This document shows, one piece after another, positions 13,566 to 19,620 of a stretch of DNA of 29,257 nucleotides. Where the stretch lies: IMG/VR virus record IMGVR_UViG_3300046790_000057, positions 1 to 29,257 of that record; one strand, written 5' to 3'. The notes under the pieces were generated by a model that worked only from the letters and a program-made list of their open reading frames with translations, searched no databases and had not been told where the DNA came from. Within the stretch, counting starts at the first letter, position 1; each line of letters opens with the position of its first letter. The position numbers were made by a program, and so were the translations under genes. Source of the stretch: a virus.

Positions 13566-14045
13566 ATGAGCGAAGAAACGAAGCCCGAGGGCACAGAGTT
13601 CGGCAAGCAATGCGACGAGGTGGCCGAGCGTGCGGCGAAGGAATTAGGTTGTGCCGTGGTGCTCATCGCGCTGCAGACTGAGGAGCAAGGGGGCAAGGTT
13701 TGCGCATCTCATGGGGGGCTCGCCGGCTCGGCGCATCCGCTCGCCGCAGTTGTCGATAGCCCGGCGCGATTGCTCGGTGCGCTCGCCATGTCGGCCGCAA
13801 TGGGTGAGGCGCTTTTGCCCACGCCCGGCAAGCCGCTCACGGTGCAATATGCGCCGGGGTTCGCCGACAACCTCAACTTGCCACCCGGGGAGCTTGCGGA
13901 TTTGAAAAATTACATCGAGCGCGCGGTTGCGTCCGGTGAGATTTTCGAGCAGGCCATACCCTTGAGCGCCGAAGAGGCCGAAGAGCTGGAAGGCTTCGAG
14001 GAGGAGCATTTGCGCGCACGGGGCAGCAGCTCGACGCCGCAGTAA
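13566..14045 (+). CDS. Hypothetical protein, 159 aa
   Basis: This is the last gene of the rightward operon, starting 3 bp after the excisionase-like gene. It has an N-terminal helical part (QCDEVAERAAKELGCAVVLIAL) and a strongly acidic C-terminus (PLSAEEAEELEGFEEEHL). No family recognised. It converges with the methyltransferase gene, with only four bases between the two stops and no terminator hairpin. Confidence 0.55.
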   Translation: MSEETKPEGTEFGKQCDEVAERAAKELGCAVVLIALQTEEQGGKVCASHGGLAGSAHPLAAVVDSPARLLGALAMSAAMGEALLPTPGKPLTVQYAPGFADNLNLPPGELADLKNYIERAVASGEIFEQAIPLSAEEAEELEGFEEEHLRARGSSSTPQ

Positions 14046-14049
14046 GCGC

Positions 14050-14697
14050 CTAGCGCCGCAGCACCACCACCGCCGGCACCGTCGAGCGCAGCACTGCCTC
14101 GGGCACCGCCCCCGCCACGTGCGGGGGCGCGGTCAACCCCTCGCGGATCACTTCGAGCTGCAGCCCGTTCGAGCTTGCGAAGGCGAGCACATCGGCGAGC
14201 CTCGGGCTCGTGTAGCAGAGTGCCGCATCAAACTCGGGCGACGAATCGAACACATCCGCGAGCAGGAGCACCCCGCCGGGGGCGAGGTTCGCGAGCGCGC
14301 TGCCGAGCGTGCGCAGCGGGTCAACGTGCCCGAGCATGTATGCACAGAGCACAACCTCGTGCATTCGGCCGCTCCTGTATGTCTCGGCATCGGCAACCAC
14401 CCGCCGGCCTTCGCATAGGCACACGTCGAGCTGCGGCGCGGCGAGGTTCACAAGCTCGAAGAAGAGGTCAGGCCGCGCGAGCTGCCAAAGGCGCTCAAGC
14501 CCGCCCACGCCGCAGCCGAGGCTCAACACCGAGGCGCCGCGCCCGGGTCGCACGAGGTCGAGCATGCGCAGCGCATGCGCGCGCTCGTCGCCGAACTGGA
14601 AGAGCTGAAAAATCGTGTGCCCTTGCGCGAGGTGCCACGCGGTGCCGCCGCGCAGGGTAGCCTCATCGCGATACATGGGGTGCTCGGCGAAGCGCAT
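14050..14697 (-). CDS. Class I SAM-dependent methyltransferase
   Basis: The 215-residue protein has methyltransferase motif I VLSLGCGVGGLERL (about 54-67), an acidic or hydrophobic motif around NLAAPQLDVC, motif IV-like VVLCAYMLGHVDP, and the LAPGGVLLLADVF strand typical of small-molecule or protein methyltransferases. No DNA methylase motif (N/D-PP-Y/F/W) is visible. The start MRFAEHP at 14697 is chosen over longer frames because it lies after the integrase terminator; its ribosome site is weak. It sits between integrase and a convergent operon as an accessory gene, and its substrate cannot be predicted. Confidence 0.7.
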   Translation of the reverse strand: MRFAEHPMYRDEATLRGGTAWHLAQGHTIFQLFQFGDERAHALRMLDLVRPGRGASVLSLGCGVGGLERLWQLARPDLFFELVNLAAPQLDVCLCEGRRVVADAETYRSGRMHEVVLCAYMLGHVDPLRTLGSALANLAPGGVLLLADVFDSSPEFDAALCYTSPRLADVLAFASSNGLQLEVIREGLTAPPHVAGAVPEAVLRSTVPAVVVLRR

Positions 14698-14717
14698 GGG
14701 GGGATGGTGCCAGAATG

Positions 14718-14741
14718 AAAAAGGGCCCCGTGGGGCCCCTT
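14718..14741 (-). terminator. Rho-independent terminator after the integrase
   Basis: On the minus strand a GC-only stem (GGGCCCC/GGGGCCC, 2-nt loop, extended by A-T pairs) is followed by TTTTT. It lies 18 bp after the integrase stop and just before the methyltransferase start. Confidence 0.8.
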
Positions 14742-14758
14742 CTCTTCGCTGCGGCGAC

Positions 14759-16189
14759 TCATGCCGCGATGGCGAGCAGCGCGGGCCGCTCGTGTGGCAT
14801 GGGTTGCTCCTGCAGCCCGTCATCGGCGCCGAGCTGCTCGTCGATCCAATCGGCCCAAACCTGCATCACCTTCGGCAGATTCTCGGCGTGGTCGATGCGG
14901 TCATAAACCCCGGGCATTCCGCCGTCCATCATGTTCGCAAGCTCCCGCATCATGTCGAGCCCGCGAATCGCGGCGCAGTGCGCGATGACAGCCTCGCAAT
15001 GCAGCGGGTTGCAGCCGAGCGTGGGGGCGATGGTGCGGAACATCGAGCGGAACCCGTGCCCGCTTTGCTGGCCGGGGAACCACCGGCGGATGAGCCCGCT
15101 CATCGAGGTTTTGCCCATCGCGCGGCCGGTGGCCTTGCTTTGCCCGGGGAACACATAGGCGCTATGCGGGTGCGCGGCGAACTGCTCACGCACGAGCTGC
15201 ACCGCCTGACGCGACAGATACACGATGTGCGGCTTCGTTTCGGGGTCGTCCTTGAGCGCCTTCTTTTGCTTCATCTTCACCGGCGGAATCGTCCACGTTG
15301 CCGCGTCGAGGTCGAACTCCTCTTTGCGGGCTTGCGCGATGTTCACGGTGCGCTGCGCTGTGAGCGCCATCAACTTTAGGCCTTGCTTCAACGTCGCATT
15401 GCCCTCGGGGCCCCAAATCTGCAGCAGCACCTCGCGGGCGCCGGTGGCCTTCGTCTGCGCTGCGCGCGGCTTGCTCTTGAGGCCATCCCACAAGCGGGAA
15501 TCGCGAAACACCGGATGCGGGGTGGTGCGTGCCTTCACCTCGGGGAGCGCCGCATACTCGAACACTTGCCGAACCCATCCGCGCGCCTTGATGCACGTTT
15601 GCCGCGTAGCCTTGAGCGCTTTGTCGAGCGCGGCGATGTCGGAATCCGTCACCGCTTCGATGTGCTTGTCACCGAACAAGGGGAATGCATGGCGCTTGAG
15701 CGCTTTCTCGACGTTGCGGATGTGGTCTGCGCCCCATCGGTTGCGGCTCGCGTCGAGCCACCGCAGCGTGAGGTCTGCGAAGGAATCCTTCGCGGGCAGG
15801 CCGCGCGCCTTGCGCTCGCGGTTGTCCTTGTCTTGCGCCACCTTTGCGGCGTGCTCGTCCTGAGCGGTGCGCTCCTTCGCGTCGCGCGCCTGCACCGGGT
15901 CGCTGCCGGCCTGCACCATTTCGCGAGCCTTGACGTGCTCAGAGCGCGCCTCGGCTGCCGTCATGCCCCGAGCGGTTTTGCCGTCTGTGTCGAGCCAGCA
16001 CCCGCCGAGGGTGATTTTCGAGCGCTTGCCCGTCACCGGAGACTTGAACTCATACCGCCACGAGCCGGCCCGTTTCGGGGCGCCGGTGGTGAGCAAGAAG
16101 AGCCCCCCGCCGTCTGTAGCGTGCTGCGGCTTGTCGGCCTTGAGCAGAGCGGGCAGAGCCGTGGGGTTGATCGCGTGCCGTTTCGTCAT
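14759..16189 (-). CDS. int: Tyrosine integrase (P4 type, N-terminal DUF4102)
   Basis: The 476-residue site-specific recombinase catalyses integration and excision. The N-terminus (DGGGLFLLTTGAPKRAGSWRYEFKS and TLGG) is the arm-binding DUF4102 domain of P4-like integrases. The core-binding domain is at about 135-230. Catalytic residues are in place: R280 (LTAQRTVNI), a lysine at about 307-310 (KMKQKK), HGFR at 378-381, H404 and the nucleophile Y429 (GVYDR). A short insertion (about residues 408-424) separates H404 and Y429 more than usual. AGGA 7 nt before the ATG supports the start. The upstream 360 bp holds three repressor operators. Confidence 0.95.
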   Translation of the reverse strand: MTKRHAINPTALPALLKADKPQHATDGGGLFLLTTGAPKRAGSWRYEFKSPVTGKRSKITLGGCWLDTDGKTARGMTAAEARSEHVKAREMVQAGSDPVQARDAKERTAQDEHAAKVAQDKDNRERKARGLPAKDSFADLTLRWLDASRNRWGADHIRNVEKALKRHAFPLFGDKHIEAVTDSDIAALDKALKATRQTCIKARGWVRQVFEYAALPEVKARTTPHPVFRDSRLWDGLKSKPRAAQTKATGAREVLLQIWGPEGNATLKQGLKLMALTAQRTVNIAQARKEEFDLDAATWTIPPVKMKQKKALKDDPETKPHIVYLSRQAVQLVREQFAAHPHSAYVFPGQSKATGRAMGKTSMSGLIRRWFPGQQSGHGFRSMFRTIAPTLGCNPLHCEAVIAHCAAIRGLDMMRELANMMDGGMPGVYDRIDHAENLPKVMQVWADWIDEQLGADDGLQEQPMPHERPALLAIAA

Positions 16190-16280
16190 GATGTTTTCCT
16201 AAGTTGTGGACCAATGGTGCGTGGTGGTTTTTCGGGTGTAAATGGCCTGTGAGCCCATGTGAAACCGAATCGCCTGTAAC

Positions 16281-16296
16281 GACAACCTGCGTTGTC
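16281..16296. promoter_or_regulatory. Operator GACAAC-N4-GTTGTC, third cluster member
   Basis: GACAACCTGCGTTGTC is a perfect palindrome in its six-base arms. It lies 91 bp before the integrase start and 28 bp from the pair at 16325. Confidence 0.7.
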
Positions 16297-16324
16297 TTTT
16301 CCCTTACGCATCAACTACTTAGGG

Positions 16325-16359
16325 GACAACCTGAGTTGTCTGCGACAACCCCCGTTGTC
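16325..16359. promoter_or_regulatory. Pair of operators (GACAAC-N4-GTTGTC) upstream of integrase
   Basis: GACAACCTGAGTTGTC (16325-16340) and GACAACCCCCGTTGTC (16344-16359) have perfect six-base arms. The 3-bp gap gives 19-bp centre spacing, identical to the early-region pair. Confidence 0.75.
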
Positions 16360-16517
16360 CCATCGCGAGTCGTAAACTGACTCCCGATGGGGCCCCTAAG
16401 TGATTGAATCATAACAGTTTTACGCCACGCGCTCGGCGCCGTGGATGTAAATCCGGTTGTATCCCCGGAATGCGTGCAGGGTTTAACGCCATGCGGGATT
16501 GTCGGACATTCGGGCGC

Positions 16518-16546
16518 TTGCGGGCACTTGCGGATTCCGCTACATT
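16518..16546 (+). promoter_or_regulatory. Candidate promoter for the HTH operon
   Basis: TTGCGG (16518) and TACATT (16541) have a 17-bp spacer. The expected start of transcription falls at or next to the A of the ATG at 16553, predicting a leaderless or nearly leaderless mRNA. Confidence 0.45.
16528..16542 (+). repeat. 15-bp near-palindrome, copy G (over the promoter spacer)
   Basis: TTGCGGATTCCGCTA overlaps the spacer and the first bases of the -10 candidate, so a bound protein would block the promoter. Confidence 0.45.
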
Positions 16547-16552
16547 TGAGGC

Positions 16553-16777
16553 ATGGAAAACACCACCAAGCACACCACCACCGGCGCCGCCGCGCAGCAC
16601 ACGCCGGGCCATGTGATTCCACCCGGCTACGAAGTTGTGCGGGCCTACACCATGCGGAACGGGCGCGACGTGCCGGACGGATGGGATGTGCTGTTCCACG
16701 GCGAATGGGGCAACCGCTACCGCACCAAGCGTGGCGCCGTGGAAGCCATCGCTAAGGCCACCGGGAGCGCGGAATGA
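16553..16777 (+). CDS. Hypothetical small protein, 74 aa
   Basis: The ATG at 16553 has no properly spaced Shine-Dalgarno (GAGGC touches the ATG), in line with a leaderless message. Its sequence (GYEVVRAYTMRNGRDVPDGWDVLFHGEWGNRYRTKRGA) suggests a small beta-rich domain with a basic end, the type of short protein found beside phage regulators. It overlaps the HTH gene by 4 bp. Confidence 0.55.
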   Translation: MENTTKHTTTGAAAQHTPGHVIPPGYEVVRAYTMRNGRDVPDGWDVLFHGEWGNRYRTKRGAVEAIAKATGSAE

Positions 16778-16995
16778 GCACCAAACCCCTCACCCGACAA
16801 CCCACCGGCGCCGAAGTCGCGAAGGCGCGCAAAAAGGCCGGGCTCACGCAGGCGCAGGCCGCCGAGCTGGTCTACCTCGGCGACGCCGTGCGGTGGTCCA
16901 ACTATGAGCGCGAGGTGAACGGCATGCCGCTCGCCACGTGGGAACTTTTCTTATTCAAAACCGGGCAGCGCAAGCTCGCCATCGTCGAGGAGTGA
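16774..16995 (+). CDS. Xre/Cro-type helix-turn-helix protein, candidate immunity repressor
   Basis: This is a 73-residue protein with an N-terminal extension and then EVAKARKKAGLTQAQAAELVYLGDAVRWSNYERE (about residues 13-46), a clear Xre-type pattern: helix 1, the LTQAQAAELV helix-turn, and a recognition helix with WSNYERE. A short C-terminus (WELFLFKTGQRKLAIVEE) completes the five-helix fold. There is no peptidase or dimerisation domain as in lambda CI. Its operon lies beside three of the five shared operators, so it is a reasonable candidate for the repressor, though the Cro-like protein at 6361 could also bind them. Confidence 0.75.
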   Translation: MSTKPLTRQPTGAEVAKARKKAGLTQAQAAELVYLGDAVRWSNYEREVNGMPLATWELFLFKTGQRKLAIVEE

Positions 16996-16999
16996 TGAC

Positions 17000-17164
17000 A
17001 TGCTGATCTTCATTTTCTGGGTGTTCATTGCGCTCGTGGCGTTCATCATCTTCGAGGCCGCCCTCAACTGCGGGGGCGGTGACGAGCGGTTGCAACAGGC
17101 GTTGCGCGAGTCGGACGAGCGTTTGAGAGCCGAGCGCGCGAAGATCGGGCCCCGCTACCCTTAG
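17000..17164 (+). CDS. Small one-span membrane protein, 54 aa
   Basis: The gene starts 4 bp after the HTH gene with GAGGAG 8 nt before the ATG. The first 21 residues or so (MLIFIFWVFIALVAFIIFEAA) form a membrane helix. The rest is a charged helix (ERLQQALRESDERLRAERAK), probably cytoplasmic. The gene ends directly before a strong terminator. Possible roles include superinfection exclusion or regulation at the membrane; the sequence alone does not decide. Confidence 0.6.
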   Translation: MLIFIFWVFIALVAFIIFEAALNCGGGDERLQQALRESDERLRAERAKIGPRYP

Positions 17165-17183
17165 CCCCGCCCGCACAAAGCAA

Positions 17184-17208
17184 AGCCCGCCACCCGGCGG
17201 GCTTTTTT
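17184..17208 (+). terminator. Rho-independent terminator at the end of the HTH operon
   Basis: An 8-bp stem AGCCCGCC/GGCGGGCT (4-nt loop) is followed by TTTTTT. On the minus strand it also ends in TTTG, so it may help stop late transcripts from the right. Confidence 0.85.
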
Positions 17209-17257
17209 CATTCCAGCTCGGCCCGAGAGGGGCCCTAGAACCGCGCAGGAGCGTCGA

Positions 17258-17461
17258 TCAGTGCCCCGCGTGCAGCTCGGGTGCTGCCGTGCCGTTTGAG
17301 AGCGCCTGCGGGCCCGTTTGCGGGCTCTGCGCGGCTTGCTGCTGGCGCTGCACTTGCTGCGCGAGCTTGAGGTAGAGCGGCATAGCCTCGCCGAGCGGGC
17401 GCTGCATCAGCAGGCTCACGAGGTAATCGCTTTCCTTGTCGTCGAGTTCATATCGGATCAT
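17258..17461 (-). CDS. Hypothetical small protein, 67 aa
   Basis: This is the last gene of the late operon, starting 1 bp after the beta-helix gene stop (TGAAATG). The N-terminal half (YELDDKESDYLVSLLMQRPLGEAMPLYLKLAQQV) is helical and the tail is Gln- and Pro-rich. Similar short proteins occur near the end of podophage structural operons, but I do not recognise a function. Confidence 0.55.
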   Translation of the reverse strand: MIRYELDDKESDYLVSLLMQRPLGEAMPLYLKLAQQVQRQQQAAQSPQTGPQALSNGTAAPELHAGH

Positions 17462-17462
17462 T

Positions 17463-18650
17463 TCAATCCCCCAGAGGTAAAAAAGTGACTTCGGTTTTGC
17501 CGCCGCCGCCGTTGAAACGCATTGCGCCGTTTTTCGAGTTCGTCACCTTGTTGCCGGCTAGAACAATGCCCGTTACCGCGAGTTCGTCCATGCGCGTCTG
17601 GTCGCTGCCGAGGCTTGCAAACACGTCGATGCCTGCATGGCCTGAATCGAACTTCGCGGGCTCGCCTTTCGGGTTGTATTTCGGTTGCGTTGTCATGATC
17701 TGGTCCAGCGTGTTGCGGAACGCGCGCACGTTTTTCACGCCCTGCGTGTCATAGCTGCCCTCGCGCGAAATCAGAATGCCGGCGTTGACGGTGTACGCCA
17801 CCCGGTTATCCATGATGTCTACGTCGCGCCCGCCGATTACCGTGATGCCACGCCCCCAGTAATTGCCCGCCGTGTCGTTGTTGCGGATGATGATGTCCTC
17901 GGTCGGCGTGGCCCAGTAGTTGTAGCTCACGACTGCAACCATGTCGTCACCGTTCTCGCGCACATAGTTGAATTCGACGATTACCCGCTTTGTGCCGGCT
18001 GTCATGTGTACGCCATCAGACCACGAGCGCCGGCATGAGTTCTTTTGAATGAGCGCGCCCTCAACCTGATACAGAAAAACGCAGTTGCAGCCGAAGTGCT
18101 CGATGTCCACACCGTAAACACGCAAGTTTTTAATCCATTGCTGTTTGCCGCTGCCGTCCTTGAAATAGCCCGCGATGGCCGATGACTCGGGGCCCCCTTG
18201 CCGCGCGGTGGTGTTCGGCGCTATGCGCTTGCCGCCCGTGATCGTGATGTCATTGCCCTGAATAAACAGCGCTTGCAACTTCGCATGCGTGGCGGTTAGC
18301 GTTGAGCCCGTCATGTCGAAGCGAATGCCCGATTTGCTGATATAGAGCACGTCGTTGTGCTGGTATTCGCCCGGGGGCTGCAGCGCAACGCAGTCGCCCT
18401 TCACGGCGGATTTGATGGCGCTTTGAATTGCCGCCCTATCGTCAATCCCGTCGCCGGGTATCGCGCCGAAGTCACCGACAGCAATGGTCTTGCCTTCGCA
18501 CGGGCCGGGGGGCGCCGGCTCGCTCGCCACTGGCGGGAATTTCTCGGGCGCGGTGGCTGCGTCATACAGCACCAAGAAAACGACAACGCCGATTAGGACG
18601 ATGATGGCGAGTGCCACGATTGCGGCTAGAAATCTTTGCAGGCGTGTCAC
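17463..18650 (-). CDS. Membrane-anchored pectate-lyase-like beta-helix protein
   Basis: This 395-residue protein begins with a basic stretch and one strong membrane helix (about residues 7-29). It continues with DFGAIPGDGIDDRAAIQSAI (60-79), the signature at the start of pectate-lyase-type right-handed beta-helices, and then a long repeat of short strands rich in N, D and V (VYGVDIEHFGCN, VIVEFNYVREN, IIIRNNDTAG, VDIMDNRV). Such folds bind or cleave polysaccharides. A phage tailspike does not normally have a membrane anchor, so this may act in the envelope of the infected cell. The GTG start at 18650 is preceded by AGGGGA and overlaps the lipoprotein stop. Confidence 0.75.
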   Translation of the reverse strand: MTRLQRFLAAIVALAIIVLIGVVVFLVLYDAATAPEKFPPVASEPAPPGPCEGKTIAVGDFGAIPGDGIDDRAAIQSAIKSAVKGDCVALQPPGEYQHNDVLYISKSGIRFDMTGSTLTATHAKLQALFIQGNDITITGGKRIAPNTTARQGGPESSAIAGYFKDGSGKQQWIKNLRVYGVDIEHFGCNCVFLYQVEGALIQKNSCRRSWSDGVHMTAGTKRVIVEFNYVRENGDDMVAVVSYNYWATPTEDIIIRNNDTAGNYWGRGITVIGGRDVDIMDNRVAYTVNAGILISREGSYDTQGVKNVRAFRNTLDQIMTTQPKYNPKGEPAKFDSGHAGIDVFASLGSDQTRMDELAVTGIVLAGNKVTNSKNGAMRFNGGGGKTEVTFLPLGD

Positions 18651-18817
18651 TTCGGTTCCCCTTTCTGGCTCGGGGCGCTCGCGCCAGGTTGTTGCATCAA
18701 CACTTCACACACGGCGAGAGTGCAGTTCAAAAAAACGCGCGTCCCCTGCTGCGGGATGTCACTTGTGGAGCAGCTCGCAAACAACACCACCACCACGAGC
18801 AGCGCCGCGCGAGTCAT
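18647..18817 (-). CDS. Small lipoprotein, 56 aa
   Basis: The frame gives MTRAALLVVVVLFASCSTSD at the N-terminus, a typical signal peptide with lipobox LFASC, so Cys16 should be lipidated. The remaining 40 residues are short, with two further cysteines and a hydrophilic Pro/Ser/Lys tail. The start overlaps the upstream stop (ATGA) and the stop overlaps the GTG of the beta-helix gene (GTGA), so it is tightly linked to both. Rz1-like spanin lipoproteins are similar in size, but no Rz partner is visible. It was found only by reading below the usual length cutoff. Confidence 0.7.
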   Translation of the reverse strand: MTRAALLVVVVLFASCSTSDIPQQGTRVFLNCTLAVCEVLMQQPGASAPSQKGEPK

Positions 18818-19605
18818 GCAGGGTTGTCCACACCGGGCACTAGCAGAATGCGGAACTGCGCCGCAACGATGACGTTGTTATCGGTGGTTTCGCAAACCGC
18901 GTCGATGTCGGTTTTTTCGGGAACGCGCGTGTATAGGTTGCCCGTCGAGTCAACCGCCTGCCCGCCCGCCACCACAGAGCCCGAGCGCACGAATAGCCCC
19001 GAATCGAAGAAGCGGCGCCGCAGGCTTATCAGCGTGCTCTGATTGAGCGCCGAGCCCGTGGCGCTCGTAAACGTGTTGACGATGTACGCGGTATTCCCCG
19101 CCGGCACCGTGTATTGGATTTGCTGCGAAGCATTCCACCCGGGCCGCGCGCGCGAGTACACGGCGGGGGGCACGCCACCGACAGCAGCGCCGGTGCCCAC
19201 GTACACATCCCCCGCGTTTTGACCGAGCGAGCCCGCCGTCGCGGTGACGATGCCGTGAATGCGCAGGAACTGGGCGACGGTGGCAACCTGCGTTTGCCCC
19301 GAGAGCGTCACCGTTTCGGTGATCGGCAAATAGTCTGCATCGAGCCCCGACACGAGCACAGTGCGCGCGCCGGTGCCGGCGCTGGTGTCGTTCGCGCTCG
19401 TGCTCGAAACCTGCATCACCGTGGCCGAGGGCGGGAACACGTACAGGCCGCCTTGATCCCAAATGGATTCCGCCGCGCCCGAGTCGATGTCGGGATTGAC
19501 GCCGTTGCGAATGATGGGTTTGAAGCCTTCGAGCAGCCCTCGGCAGATGGCGAGAAAGCCGGGGTCAGGGTTGAGGCCGGATGCGTAAAAATTTTGTGTT
19601 GCCAT
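18814..19605 (-). CDS. Virion-associated structural protein, 263 aa
   Basis: This is a beta-rich late protein downstream of the tail fibre. It has VMQVSSTSANDTSAGTGARTVLVSGLDADY (about residues 63-92) followed by VTLSGQTQVATVAQFLRIHG and AGSLGQNAGDVYVG, a pattern met in structural proteins of several podophages and cyanophages. The C-terminal half is beta-sandwich-like. The start MATQNFYAS (19605) is used because the upstream in-frame GTG sits too close to GAGGAG. Its exact place in the virion (tail, neck or head decoration) is unknown. Confidence 0.65.
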   Translation of the reverse strand: MATQNFYASGLNPDPGFLAICRGLLEGFKPIIRNGVNPDIDSGAAESIWDQGGLYVFPPSATVMQVSSTSANDTSAGTGARTVLVSGLDADYLPITETVTLSGQTQVATVAQFLRIHGIVTATAGSLGQNAGDVYVGTGAAVGGVPPAVYSRARPGWNASQQIQYTVPAGNTAYIVNTFTSATGSALNQSTLISLRRRFFDSGLFVRSGSVVAGGQAVDSTGNLYTRVPEKTDIDAVCETTDNNVIVAAQFRILLVPGVDNPA

Positions 19606-19620
19606 GTCGGCCCCCACTCC

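Larger units (their letters stand above)
16190..16552. other. Control region between integrase and the small HTH operon
   Basis: This 363-bp divergent gap has no gene. It contains three operators (16281-16359), a promoter candidate at 16518-16546 and a copy of the 15-bp motif. Integrase arm sites or attP could also lie here, but I could not recognise a core site or a tRNA 3' end. Confidence 0.5.
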
